NCBI GenBank assembly: GCA_021811565.1
Contig: JAJZOL010000026.1
Location: 1 to 33,914, forward strand
Reading direction: 5' to 3'
Source: a bacterium
GTDB taxonomy: Bacteria; Armatimonadota; Chthonomonadetes; Chthonomonadales; CAJBBX01
Length of the DNA stretch: 33,914 nucleotides
Shown: positions 1-8,863 of the stretch, in pieces
Position numbering within the stretch: position 1 is the stretch's first letter
Layout of the letters: each line of letters begins with the position of its first letter
Notes under the pieces: generated by a model
Told to the model about the DNA's origin: nothing
The model's database searches: none
Seen by the model: the letters and a program-made list of their open reading frames with translations, nothing else
Translations under genes and position numbers: made by a program

Positions 1-39
1 ATCGTGGCGATGATGCAAATGATTCAATGGAGGGTATCC

Positions 40-3000
40 ATGTTTTTGAATATGTCTCAGTGTAATCGCGGAAGGTGTCAAAACGCGATTCATCTTGTTA
101 TAGCCTTCTTAGGAGCATGCGTCTTGCTGCATGTTTTCACGGCGTATGCACGGAATTTATCCAGCCGCAACTGGGGCGATATAACTGCGCCGACATACGG
201 CATGATCCAAAAAGGTCTCTTCCACGGCGCGGAGCTTTTCGCGGGGCCGAACCAGTTCGACGGGAACTATTTTCACGGCGTTTTGCCCGATGGCAAGATC
301 GTTAAGCCTGCCGGGATCACCGTTCAAGTAGGCATGAATCCACTCGGAGTCGCATTGACTCCCGACGGCAAGTATCTCGTCACGAGCAATGACGATGAGA
401 GGGGGTTTGGATATCCGCCGCACTCCTCGTCCGTGGTCATGCCGAGCCTCATTAACCCGGTCAATGAGGGGTACTATTCGCTAAGCGTTATTCGCACCTC
501 CGATATGCATGTTATATCGCAAATAAACACCGATGGGCGATACTTTATCGGCTTGCAGATCACTGGCGGCGGTCCCTATACGATTTGGGCGTCAGGGGGA
601 GGGGATAACGATGTCAAAATCTACGATCTTTCCACAACAGGGGAAATCATCAAGTTGCATTCCGCGATACCGATAAAGCCAATTCTTCCCGAGAACAAGG
701 GGTACGTTTCCCATTACACCCCCGCAGCCACTTTCGGAGAGAGGGGGGCAAACGGATATCCGCCTCCCGTCCCAAGCGGATTCTCAAGGCCTTCCGTCAA
801 CGGAGATGGTTCCATCCGCAACCCCGGCGGAGCGGCTATCACCTTTCCCGCTGGCATAGCTCTCGGCGACAACGGCAAATACCTTTACGTGGCGTGTGAC
901 GGGGATAACAGTATCGCGGTCATCGATACGAAAACTAGAACGGTTGTGGCTCGAAAGCCTGCCGGTTACTTTCCTTACGGCGTGTGCGTGAGCGAGAGCG
1001 GCAAATACGTTGCGGTTTCCAACTGGGGGGTTACAGCGTACCGATTCAAGAATCCCCAATACGATACTAACGGGGATTTAAACGGATTGAAGCCAACTCC
1101 AGGCAATAAACCGGATGGCTTTTACGTGCCGATCACAAATGCCAAAGGGAAATTTCCTAAAACATCCTCGGTTTCGATTTATCGCACCCCCTCGGGCGCA
1201 GGTAAACTCATTCAACCAACTGGCGCTGTATATCTGGGGCGTCCATTGGATAGCGAAAAAATAGTCGGCGGGACTCATCCTTCGGCGATGGCTTTGGTGG
1301 GAAAACCTGGGAATGAGATATTGTATGTTTTGCGCACCAATGATGACAGCATCGCTCTCGTGAGAATGAGGGACGGGAAACGGATAGGATCGTTTAACCT
1401 CTCCCCGTTAAGTGGAAGATTCCACTCCTCCAGACCCATTTACGGGGCTTATCCCAATGCAATCGTGGAGTCACCGGATCATAAACGCGTCTACATTGCG
1501 GAAGCTGGAATAAACGCTGTGGCGGTGCTGAATACTGTGAATCCGGAACGCCCCCGATTGGTGAGTTATATCCCGGCGGGTTGGTATCCCACCGCTTTGG
1601 CGATAAGCAAAAACGGCAAGAATCTCTATATTGTGAACGCGAAGGGGATCGGGGAGGACCGTAACCACATCGAGGATAATCCCACCGCCACGGGGATGAT
1701 GTCATTCTCCGATAGCAACTATATCTTTGGCACGGCGCAGAAAGTGGATTTATCTCGAATTAAGCCGTCCGGAGATACGGCGCTGAACCTTAGTTACAGA
1801 GTTCATCCGAGGACGAATCAAAAAATCGTTCCCATAGGCTCTTATCCTTCGAAAGTGATCACTCATGTATTTTTTATCATGCAGGAGAATAAGACTTTCG
1901 ATTCCATGCTCGGCAACCAGAAACACTTTGGTCCCTACGCCAGCACCACCTTCAACAACCCTTTCGGGGAGCGATTCCGAAAAGGGTGGGGGGACAATGC
2001 AAATGGATCGCCTTTTGCGGATCCCCAATACACTCCGGTGGTGCTCAACACTCAGCGACTTGCTGACGCCTTTTCAACCGCCGTTAATTACTACTCCGAT
2101 TCCGAGGAGAGCGATGCGGGGCATCAGTTCTGCGCATCCGGAACCGCCTCCGATTACTCGGAAAAGACGTTGCTGGTGAAGTCCGGGCGAGGGTTGTTGG
2201 TGAATAAGAACTTCGAGCCGGAGGATTATCCTGAATCGGGTTATATCTTCAATAACGCCGCCAGAAGCGGGGTTTCATTCAAAGATTACGGTGACATGAT
2301 TCGAATCGAGGGGACCGATACAGGTTCCAGCACGCCGACACGCATAAATGACCCCTTAAGCGGCAATGCCGGAGCTCCAAGTCTTAACGCGGAGGGAGGC
2401 GTTGCGCAGCCTTTGGAGGATGCGGGAGATGTCACCACCCCAACGCGGGGACTGGGCCAATCCTATTTCCTCGCGCTGCCGGGTTTGGCTGTCCTTGGCG
2501 GAAGGAATCGTAATGGCGAGTTTAGATTGGATCGGAATTATCCCGGTTATAACTTCAATATTTCCGATCAAAGAAGAGCGTTGGAGTTTATACGCGATTT
2601 CCGTCGAATGGAGAAGAGCGGAACCACACCGCAGTTCCTTTACATCTATCTGCCCGACGACCATACGGGAGGGGTGAGCGCACCCAATAGATCGAATGTC
2701 TTCACAAAGTCACCGATGCAACAGGTGGCGGATGGAGACGTGGCTTTGGGCATGGTGGTGCAAGCGATTATGAAAAGCCCGCTTTACTACAATCCTAAAA
2801 CAGGGAAGGGGAGTGCGATATTCATCACCTACGATGACGCTCAAGCGACCTTGGATCATATCCACCAGCATCGCACACCTCTGATTCTTGTGAGTCCTTA
2901 TGCGAAGCCGGGCTATCTTGCCAAGGAGCACTACAGCACCGCATCCATAGTGAAGACGGAGGAGTTGCTACTTGGCATGCAGCCGAATAACCTCGGGGAT

Positions 3001-3315
3001 CTTTTCTCCACCGATTTACGGGATATGTTTCAGGATAGATACAACCACATCACCGTGAGCGATATCGCTTTTACTCGGCGTATCTCCTATAAGCCATCCA
3101 AGGAAGGCGAAAAAATTTGGCGGCTTGCCTCCAAGTTGGATTGTGCGGAGCCGGATCAGGATAGCGAGAGGCTGGGGCGTTTGGCGCGCCTTTCCATAAT
3201 GGCGGATCGGCTTCATTACAGGCAGAACGGCCCCAAGCGGGTAAGCTCTCGGGAGTACGTGTCGGAGCAGAAGGATTTGTATCAAATCGCACTGCAAGTG
3301 GTGAATAGCGATTAG
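40..3315 (+). CDS. Secreted YVTN beta-propeller / phosphoesterase fusion protein
   Basis: Probably an exported phosphoesterase whose N-terminal half is a YncE/YVTN-like beta-propeller; the substrate is unknown. The ORF track begins at a GTG at 4, but GGAGGG five bases before the ATG at 40 makes that the better start, giving 1091 aa. A basic N-terminus and hydrophobic stretch (IHLVIAFLGACVLLHVF) look like a signal peptide or anchor. Propeller repeats are visible as DGKYLVTSND, NGKYLYVACDGDNSIAVID and NGKNLYIVN over about residues 80-560. From about residue 610 the C-terminal half matches the PF04185 phosphoesterase/phospholipase C-like family: QENKTFD metal-site motif, SDAGHQF, LPDDHTGG and YDDAQATLDHIHQHR. 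It is convergent with the acyltransferase gene and has no visible operon partner. The domain call is firm and the cellular role is unknown. Confidence 0.85.
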   Translation: MFLNMSQCNRGRCQNAIHLVIAFLGACVLLHVFTAYARNLSSRNWGDITAPTYGMIQKGLFHGAELFAGPNQFDGNYFHGVLPDGKIVKPAGITVQVGMNPLGVALTPDGKYLVTSNDDERGFGYPPHSSSVVMPSLINPVNEGYYSLSVIRTSDMHVISQINTDGRYFIGLQITGGGPYTIWASGGGDNDVKIYDLSTTGEIIKLHSAIPIKPILPENKGYVSHYTPAATFGERGANGYPPPVPSGFSRPSVNGDGSIRNPGGAAITFPAGIALGDNGKYLYVACDGDNSIAVIDTKTRTVVARKPAGYFPYGVCVSESGKYVAVSNWGVTAYRFKNPQYDTNGDLNGLKPTPGNKPDGFYVPITNAKGKFPKTSSVSIYRTPSGAGKLIQPTGAVYLGRPLDSEKIVGGTHPSAMALVGKPGNEILYVLRTNDDSIALVRMRDGKRIGSFNLSPLSGRFHSSRPIYGAYPNAIVESPDHKRVYIAEAGINAVAVLNTVNPERPRLVSYIPAGWYPTALAISKNGKNLYIVNAKGIGEDRNHIEDNPTATGMMSFSDSNYIFGTAQKVDLSRIKPSGDTALNLSYRVHPRTNQKIVPIGSYPSKVITHVFFIMQENKTFDSMLGNQKHFGPYASTTFNNPFGERFRKGWGDNANGSPFADPQYTPVVLNTQRLADAFSTAVNYYSDSEESDAGHQFCASGTASDYSEKTLLVKSGRGLLVNKNFEPEDYPESGYIFNNAARSGVSFKDYGDMIRIEGTDTGSSTPTRINDPLSGNAGAPSLNAEGGVAQPLEDAGDVTTPTRGLGQSYFLALPGLAVLGGRNRNGEFRLDRNYPGYNFNISDQRRALEFIRDFRRMEKSGTTPQFLYIYLPDDHTGGVSAPNRSNVFTKSPMQQVADGDVALGMVVQAIMKSPLYYNPKTGKGSAIFITYDDAQATLDHIHQHRTPLILVSPYAKPGYLAKEHYSTASIVKTEELLLGMQPNNLGDLFSTDLRDMFQDRYNHITVSDIAFTRRISYKPSKEGEKIWRLASKLDCAEPDQDSERLGRLARLSIMADRLHYRQNGPKRVSSREYVSEQKDLYQIALQVVNSD

Positions 3316-3323
3316 TTAGCGTA

Positions 3324-3337
3324 AGAGGCGAGCCTCT
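3324..3337. terminator. Short hairpin between convergent genes
   Basis: AGAGGC-GA-GCCTCT, a six-base inverted repeat in the 42-bp gap between the two converging stop codons. There is no T-run on either side, so it is at best a weak bidirectional terminator. Confidence 0.3.
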
Positions 3338-3357
3338 GCGGTATTGGCGTAAAACCT

Positions 3358-4041
3358 CTAATCAGCGGGGAGGATCCCAACCATCCTCTCCGCTTCCTCC
3401 TCGGCTTGATTGATCGCCTCTTCGATTTTCAGTGCAATCTCCTGTTTTTGCTCATCCGTCATATTCGGGGGAACGAATATCGGTTCGCCTAACACCATAG
3501 CCCCTTTTGCGAAGAACTTCGGAATCAGATACTTATCCCATGATTTCAAAAGCTTGCGAGGATTGGCGGAGAATCCAAGGGGGATAACGGGGCATCCGCA
3601 TCTCTCCGCCAGAAAGATCGTGCCTTCCTGAACCTTGTGAGAGGGACCGCGAGGACCGTCCGGCGCATAGGAGAGAATCCCTCCCTCCCGCACCTTTTTC
3701 GCCATTTGCAGCACCGCCTTCACTCCTCCTCTGCCCGTGGAACCGCGAATGGTGTGAAATCCGAAGAGCTTGAAGATACGATTTTGGATATCGCCGTCAC
3801 GAGAGAGGGAAATCAAAGCCCAGTAACCTCTGTTTCGGAAATAGTTCGCCGGAACCATCGTTCTTCCGTGCCAGGTGATGAGGATTGCCCCTTTGCCATC
3901 TTTCTCGAATTCACGCATAATGTCTGCGTTTTTGGTCTGCAAGCGCACGGTGAGGGAAATCATCCTGGCAATGAACCAGAGTAACGCTCCGATCAGATCG
4001 CCCCGAAAGCTTTGTTGTCGCTGCTCTTTATCCTTGGACAT
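3358..4041 (-). CDS. DUF374-type lysophospholipid acyltransferase family protein
   Basis: A 227-aa inner-membrane acyltransferase-like protein of the DUF374 branch of the LPLAT superfamily. A hydrophobic N-terminal segment (LIGALLWFIARMISLTV, about residues 16-32) would anchor it. The active-site block is WHGR (residues 57-60), followed by RGSTGRGG (about 99-106) and APDGPRGP (about 126-133), the family's acceptor/acyl-site motifs. The classical HX4D is replaced by the WHGR form usual in DUF374. The gene begins 10 bp after the stop of the MsbA-type exporter and is surely co-transcribed with it. Because lipid A export and lipid A genes are adjacent, a role as a late acyltransferase for lipid A (in place of LpxL/LpxM) is a reasonable inference, but no substrate can be read from the sequence. 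Confidence 0.82.
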   Translation of the reverse strand: MSKDKEQRQQSFRGDLIGALLWFIARMISLTVRLQTKNADIMREFEKDGKGAILITWHGRTMVPANYFRNRGYWALISLSRDGDIQNRIFKLFGFHTIRGSTGRGGVKAVLQMAKKVREGGILSYAPDGPRGPSHKVQEGTIFLAERCGCPVIPLGFSANPRKLLKSWDKYLIPKFFAKGAMVLGEPIFVPPNMTDEQKQEIALKIEEAINQAEEEAERMVGILPAD

Positions 4042-4051
4042 AGCAATACGG

Positions 4052-5947
4052 TTATTCCACTATTTCAGCGCGAAACTGCCTTTCGTATAGTACGCTGTAC
4101 AGACCGCCCTGTTTCATCAGTTCCGCATGGGTGCCGCTTTCGATGATTCTTCCCGCCTCCATCACAAGGATTCGATTGGCGTTCAGAATGGTGGAAAGTC
4201 GGTGCGCGATAATGATCGTGGTTCGGTCTTTCATCAGCTTGTCAAGAGCCTCCTGCACCAAAGCTTCCGAAGAGGCGTCCAAGGAACTGGTGGCTTCATC
4301 CAAGATGAGTAATCTGGGATTCATGAGGATCGCTCTGGCGATGGCGATCCGTTGACGCTCTCCGCCTGACAACCTCACACCGCGATCTCCGACAATCGTG
4401 TTGAATTTTTCAGGCAATCCGTCGATAAAATAGGCGTTTGCCGCATACGCCGCATTCATCACTTCTTCGTCCGTCGCGTCTCGTTTGCCATAAGCGATAT
4501 TATCTCGCAGGGTTCCTGCGAATAGCCATGTCTCCTGCGGTACGATTCCAATTTGCCGACGCAGGGATTCAAGCTTAACATCCCGCACATCCACACCGTC
4601 TATAAGCACTTGCCCTTTTTGAATATCGTAAAATCTGGGAATGAGATCGGCTATGGTGCTTTTTCCTGCACCACTTAACCCCACGATTGCAACGATTTCA
4701 CCGGGTTTCACTTCGAAATTAATATGGTGGAGCACCAGTGGACCATCGCCATAGGAGAAACTAACGTCCCTGAACTCCACATGTCCTTTGATACAGGGCA
4801 TGATGACGGCGTTTTCTTTTTCCTCCACATCACTCTTTTGATCTAAAATCTCGTGAAAGATTCGCGCAGCCGCTGCGAGAGATTGGTGCCGGGTCACATT
4901 GATATTTCCCACGTCGCTCACGGACCGGGCTATGTTTTGCAAAAGGAATACGAACATCATCAACCCGCCTGCATTCATGTTGCTGATCGGTTTCAAGTGC
5001 TCGTTTATCAATTTCGCATTGTACGCCGCCTCGTTGCCGCCAAGGAAAAGTACGAAGGCAATGCCGAATGATCCCAAAAATTCTATTATGGGGCGGAGTT
5101 GGGCACTCTTTTTCACCCCTTTGATAACGGTGTCAAAAGTTTTTTCATTCTCTTCGCTAAAACGATTGATCTCCACCGCCTCGGTGGCGAAGGATTTGAT
5201 AATTCGCACCCCGGATACGGTCTCCTGAGTGATGTTCGTCATATCCGCCAATTTGATCTGTACGAGATCGGAGATGCGGCGTATTCGCCGTCCGATCTTC
5301 ATTACCACGAACCCCATCAGAGGCACCAATATGATCGCCGCAAATGTGAGCCGCCAGCTTGTGGAGAAAAGCAGCACGAAGCTGATGATAATCGTGGTTG
5401 GGGCTGTGATGAAATCCTTGAGGGTCATTGTCGCATTTTGGATAACCGGAACATCGTTGGAGAGCGTGGACATAATGGCTCCGGTACGCTTCTGATTGAA
5501 GAAGGAGAGCGAGAGAGAATGGAGATGAGTGAAAATATCCTCGCGCAGCTTAGTCGTCACTCTCTGCGCAACGAGCGAGAGGAAATATGTTTGACCATAC
5601 CCCAAAATGCCCTTGATGATGAACACAAACACCACGACAATGCATATGAAATTGAGTCGCCCCACGCTGCCGTTAATAAGGGCGTTTACGGAGAGTTTGA
5701 TTCCCACCGCGATAAGTGCCGTAATGCCGCTCGTACCCGCCGCGCAAATCAACCCAATGATGATGGTGGCGGTGTGGGGTTTCAAATACTCCAGCAGGCG
5801 ACGTTGTATCCGTGCGGTGTCCACATCGTTTTGGTCTTTGTTTTTACTCATAATTTTTGAAAGGATTGCAATATATCTGTTTTGTAGTGCGCGTATCATT
5901 TTTTTGAACGTCATTAGCCCGTTATAGTATTCTTTTACGGGAAGCAT
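4052..5947 (-). CDS. msbA: MsbA-type ABC exporter (fused permease/ATPase)
   Basis: A 631-aa half-transporter, expected to work as a homodimer in the inner membrane, probably flipping lipid A-core. The N-terminal part has the six-helix exporter domain (for example TATIIIGLICAAGTSGITALI and LTFAAIILVPLMGFVVM). The C-terminal ATPase has Walker A GLSGAGKST near residue 422, signature LSGGERQ near 525, Walker B LLILDEATSSLD near 545, and the H-loop IIIAHRLS. The annotated start (ATG at 5947) has only a weak ribosome site; ATGs at 5914 and 5848 (MSKNKDQ...) are alternatives. The lipid A role is inferred from the lpx genes immediately upstream and the acyltransferase immediately downstream; the domain family alone would also fit a multidrug exporter. 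Confidence 0.85.
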   Translation of the reverse strand: MLPVKEYYNGLMTFKKMIRALQNRYIAILSKIMSKNKDQNDVDTARIQRRLLEYLKPHTATIIIGLICAAGTSGITALIAVGIKLSVNALINGSVGRLNFICIVVVFVFIIKGILGYGQTYFLSLVAQRVTTKLREDIFTHLHSLSLSFFNQKRTGAIMSTLSNDVPVIQNATMTLKDFITAPTTIIISFVLLFSTSWRLTFAAIILVPLMGFVVMKIGRRIRRISDLVQIKLADMTNITQETVSGVRIIKSFATEAVEINRFSEENEKTFDTVIKGVKKSAQLRPIIEFLGSFGIAFVLFLGGNEAAYNAKLINEHLKPISNMNAGGLMMFVFLLQNIARSVSDVGNINVTRHQSLAAAARIFHEILDQKSDVEEKENAVIMPCIKGHVEFRDVSFSYGDGPLVLHHINFEVKPGEIVAIVGLSGAGKSTIADLIPRFYDIQKGQVLIDGVDVRDVKLESLRRQIGIVPQETWLFAGTLRDNIAYGKRDATDEEVMNAAYAANAYFIDGLPEKFNTIVGDRGVRLSGGERQRIAIARAILMNPRLLILDEATSSLDASSEALVQEALDKLMKDRTTIIIAHRLSTILNANRILVMEAGRIIESGTHAELMKQGGLYSVLYERQFRAEIVE

Positions 5948-6023
5948 CCATACTCAATTTCCATCCTTAGCTGTTGTTTACTTCATATTTCCGCCGCCGC
6001 GTGCCGAAAATCGCAACCGTTAT

Positions 6024-6049
6024 AATGGATGTGGCTACTATCACTTTCC
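6024..6049. repeat. Diverged copy of GTGGCTANTATC repeat core
   Basis: GTGGCTACTATCACTTTCC at 6031-6049 resembles the core of the repeat copies at 6086 and 22006. It is the most diverged of the three and has no obvious flanking stem, so membership of the family is tentative. Confidence 0.4.
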
Positions 6050-6067
6050 AAAGATAAGCCAATGTGC

Positions 6068-6141
6068 GCAAATATTTCTGTAAAAGTGGCTAATATCGCT
6101 CATTTTAGGCTGATACAGGAACTGTGCAATTCCATGTTCCT
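6068..6141. repeat. Structured repeat element, copy in msbA leader
   Basis: GTGGCTAATATCGCTCATTT (6086-6105) matches the element at 22006 in 17 of 20 bases. Like that copy it sits inside an inverted repeat: TTTCTGTA (6075-6082) can pair with TACAGGAA (6114-6121, one G-U). The sequence also shares the tail TGCAATT..CC with the other copy. A second hairpin, AGGAAC (6117-6122) with GTTCCT (6136-6141), overlaps its right side. It lies in the untranslated leader of the msbA operon, in the same relative orientation as the copy upstream of lipA. Confidence 0.5.
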
Positions 6142-6144
6142 ATT

Positions 6145-6174
6145 ATTATATAGCAAACGGGGGTGATATGTCTT
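6145..6174 (-). promoter_or_regulatory. Probable promoter of the msbA operon
   Basis: Read on the minus strand: AAGACA, an 18-base spacer, then a perfect TATAAT. It lies in the 245-bp gap after lpxB and would give a leader of about 190 bases before the msbA ATG. The -10 is strong and the -35 is weak. Confidence 0.42.
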
Positions 6175-6192
6175 TTTACCGGTTGCTTTTCC

Positions 6193-7485
6193 CTAACCGT
6201 TCATCAGTTCCATGGCAATTTGCGCGGTCCTCTCGCTAGCACCGACCTCACCCAGCATCTCTTTGATATGCGACAGTTCGTTTCGTATGGCTTGACGTGT
6301 GTCGGGCTCCTTCAAATAAGAGAGAATATGAGAGGCGATTGTCTCGGGTGTCGCTTCGTTCTGAATGTATTCCGGAACCACTCGTTTTTGAGCGATGATA
6401 TTCGGCATTCCAATGTGTTCGGGATTGATGTGTCTAATCCGTCTTTCGAACTCCATCAGGCGCGAGCCTCGGTAGATTATCACCATCGGGGTGCGCAATA
6501 TCGCGGCTTCCAATGTGGCGGTTCCCGAACATATCATCAAGGCGTCGGAGTGAGCCATGACATTCCATGTTTGATCCCTCGTAATGATAAAGGATGGGGA
6601 TCCGCTGCACTTATGAATGGGGGCTTTCCCTATGTTCACCATCTCCTTGATATTTTTTCCGCGCAAGGTGAACCCCTCGGGAGTGGTGATGATTCTTTCG
6701 CGTTGTCTGTTTTCACGCTGGTTTCGCTTCGCAGGCGCGGAGTTTCTGTTCATATGCGCTTCCACCAGTTTCTCGATTCTCTTCGCGGCTATGTCGGATG
6801 CAGCGGCGAACACGAATTGCGGAGACATGATTGATTGGGTGATTATCTCCGCCGCTTCGAGCATCACCGGAGTGTTGTATTGCACCTCGAATGGTCTGCT
6901 GCCTGGAAGCAATCCAATAATGGGACGATCGGAGGCAAGCCCGAACTTCTTGCAGAACTGATCACGTGATAAAGAAGCTCGCACGATTTCGACTAAAGGA
7001 TGCCCGACATATTCCACATTCGCGCCTAACCCCTTTAGACGTTCCGCGGACCATGGGAATGGAGTGGCAATCTTATCGGTGATGCCCGCTAACTCCGCCC
7101 CTTTGGTGCCTGTGCGTCTCCACGAACCGGGCGGGAAATAATAGAGGATATGAAACCCCTTCGGTTTGCACCATTTCGCCACGCGAACATTAAATGCGCC
7201 AAAATCTATCAGGATGATCACTTCCGGCTTGCGGCGGTTAATTTCGCCGAGAATATGGGGGTAGATGGAATATCTTATCTTCGGATAGACCTTCAAGGTT
7301 TCCACCACCCCAATCGCGGACCACAGACTGCTGTCGTAGAGTATCTCTACGCCGGCTTTCGCCATGTTGGCTCCGCCGATTCCCCATAGGGGGATTTCAG
7401 GTCGCAAGGCGTGTATGGCGTTCGCCAATGCGCCGCCAGACATATCTCCGGATATCTCGCCTGATATGATCGCTATTCCTGACAC
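6193..7485 (-). CDS. lpxB: Lipid-A-disaccharide synthase
   Basis: Joins UDP-2,3-diacylglucosamine and lipid X to make the lipid A disaccharide; a peripheral inner-membrane GT-B glycosyltransferase (GT19). Family blocks are present: IISGEISGDMSGG at the N-terminus, GIGG, LIDFGAFN, YYFPPGSW, FPWSAERL, YVGHPL, LLPGSRPFEV and the donor-site CSGTATLEAA. The ORF track begins at a TTG (7512) with no ribosome site. The GTG at 7485 has GAGG five bases upstream and aligns with the usual LpxB N-terminus, so I use it (430 aa). This is longer than the usual roughly 380 aa because of a polar, Arg/Asn/Lys-rich insertion of about 55 residues before the CSGTATLE block. The gene is last in the lpx run, after lpxA. 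Confidence 0.93.
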   Translation of the reverse strand: MSGIAIISGEISGDMSGGALANAIHALRPEIPLWGIGGANMAKAGVEILYDSSLWSAIGVVETLKVYPKIRYSIYPHILGEINRRKPEVIILIDFGAFNVRVAKWCKPKGFHILYYFPPGSWRRTGTKGAELAGITDKIATPFPWSAERLKGLGANVEYVGHPLVEIVRASLSRDQFCKKFGLASDRPIIGLLPGSRPFEVQYNTPVMLEAAEIITQSIMSPQFVFAAASDIAAKRIEKLVEAHMNRNSAPAKRNQRENRQRERIITTPEGFTLRGKNIKEMVNIGKAPIHKCSGSPSFIITRDQTWNVMAHSDALMICSGTATLEAAILRTPMVIIYRGSRLMEFERRIRHINPEHIGMPNIIAQKRVVPEYIQNEATPETIASHILSYLKEPDTRQAIRNELSHIKEMLGEVGASERTAQIAMELMNG

Positions 7486-7550
7486 TTCACCCTCGTCAAT
7501 TGGTGACGCCAAATCAAAGTTCAGCGCACCGATACATTCATTTCATTGGA

Positions 7551-8351
7551 TCAATAGCGCGGATTATCGTTCCCTCGTCCTGCGTAGCCGCCCATCGTGC
7601 CCCTCATGAAATTGAGGAGATACTCCAGCTCATCGCATTTCTCCACCTCTTCCTCAATTCTTTCCATCGCTTGAGATAGGTTCAAGTTGGATCGATACAA
7701 CAGCTTATACGCCTGCCGGAGTATGGCGCGAACATTCGGCGGAGCGCCGCTGCGCCGCAGCCCGATCTTGTTTAACTCCAACACGCGGGCGGGGGTGCCG
7801 TCAGCCAACATGTACGGGGGCACATCCTGATTGATCTTCGCCATTCCGCCGATCATCGCGAGCTTTCCGATTCGGCAGAACTGATGAATGCCCGCCGCTC
7901 CGCCAAACACCGTGTTATCCTCTACCGTCACATGTCCGCTTAACCCAACGTAACTCGAAATGGTGTTACCATTGCCGATCTCGCAGTTGTGCCCAACATG
8001 GGCGTAAGCCATAAACATGTTGTCACTCCCAATACGTGTGGCGCCGCCTTCGCCCACCGCACGATGCAATGTGCAGCATTCTCGGATGATATTGTGATCC
8101 CCGATGATCACGAAACTTCGCTCTCCGTGGTACTTATGATCCTGAGGGGGGCCGCCTATCACCGCATTCGGCCATATCTGACAATGTCTGCCAATACGCG
8201 TTCCGCTATGAAGGATAACGCTCGCTTCCAGCCGTGTTCCTTCACCTATCTGAACATCGTCTTCTATGATACAATATGGTCCAACTGTAATATTATCCGC
8301 CAGATACGCTCCGGTGTGAATGATGGCGGTTGGGTGGATGTTTTTCGCCAT
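7551..8351 (-). CDS. lpxA: Acyl-ACP--UDP-N-acetylglucosamine O-acyltransferase
   Basis: First step of lipid A synthesis: transfers a 3-hydroxyacyl chain from ACP to O-3 of UDP-GlcNAc in the cytoplasm. The 266-aa length matches the family (262 in E. coli). Hexapeptide repeats of a left-handed beta-helix run from about residue 5 to 185. The likely catalytic histidine is H121 in VGHNCEIG, the position of E. coli His125, and the GIHQFCRIG block is intact. A helical C-terminal domain (NVRAILRQAYKLLYRS...) follows, as expected. The start lies three bases beyond the fabZ stop, indicating tight coupling. Confidence 0.96.
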   Translation of the reverse strand: MAKNIHPTAIIHTGAYLADNITVGPYCIIEDDVQIGEGTRLEASVILHSGTRIGRHCQIWPNAVIGGPPQDHKYHGERSFVIIGDHNIIRECCTLHRAVGEGGATRIGSDNMFMAYAHVGHNCEIGNGNTISSYVGLSGHVTVEDNTVFGGAAGIHQFCRIGKLAMIGGMAKINQDVPPYMLADGTPARVLELNKIGLRRSGAPPNVRAILRQAYKLLYRSNLNLSQAMERIEEEVEKCDELEYLLNFMRGTMGGYAGRGNDNPRY

Positions 8352-8354
8352 TCC

Positions 8355-8828
8355 CTACTCCTTCACAGACTCCTTGCCTAACGTCGGCATCTCTGTTTGA
8401 CGACGGTCCAACAATCCAAACGTGATTTCGCATTGAACGGCAATCTCATCATCCACCTTGCTAGTGAGTTTAACCTTCCCAAATGGCTTGCGAAAGTATT
8501 TTAACTCCGCCTCGGTGATTAGAGTATCCCCCGGAACCACAGGGCGACGAAAACGCACGTTCTCCATTGCGGCAAGAACCGGCAGTTTGTCTCCGTATTC
8601 GCTTAGGGATAACATAAGCACGCCGCCAACCTGCGCCATAGCCTCAATGATGAGCACGCCCGGCATCATAGCCTGTCCGGGGAAATGCCCGTTGAAAAAA
8701 TCCTCGTTGATCGTGACATTTTTCAACCCAACTGATCTTTTACCCGGCTCCAACTCCAAGATACGGTCCACCAGAAGCATCGGGAACCGGTGAGGGAGCA
8801 GAGTGCGGATCTGTTCGATATCAAGCAT
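8355..8828 (-). CDS. fabZ: 3-hydroxyacyl-[ACP] dehydratase FabZ
   Basis: Dehydrates beta-hydroxyacyl-ACP in fatty acid elongation, competing with LpxA and LpxD for the same hydroxyacyl-ACP pool. The hot-dog fold motif NGHFPGQAMMPGVLIIEAMAQ contains the catalytic His48 and Glu62. The ORF track starts at 8864, but AAGGAG six bases before the ATG at 8828 decides the start, giving 157 aa, close to the usual 150. It lies between lpxC and lpxA; in some lineages lpxC and fabZ are fused, but here they are separate genes 35 bp apart. Confidence 0.96.
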   Translation of the reverse strand: MLDIEQIRTLLPHRFPMLLVDRILELEPGKRSVGLKNVTINEDFFNGHFPGQAMMPGVLIIEAMAQVGGVLMLSLSEYGDKLPVLAAMENVRFRRPVVPGDTLITEAELKYFRKPFGKVKLTSKVDDEIAVQCEITFGLLDRRQTEMPTLGKESVKE

Positions 8829-8863
8829 GAAGGTCTCCTTTATCGTGTTGGATATAATATCCA

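Noticed and set aside
5099-5860. 253-aa plus-strand ORF
   Set aside because: Antisense of the ABC exporter membrane domain; composition is shadow-like (His/Arg/Glu rich) and matches no family.
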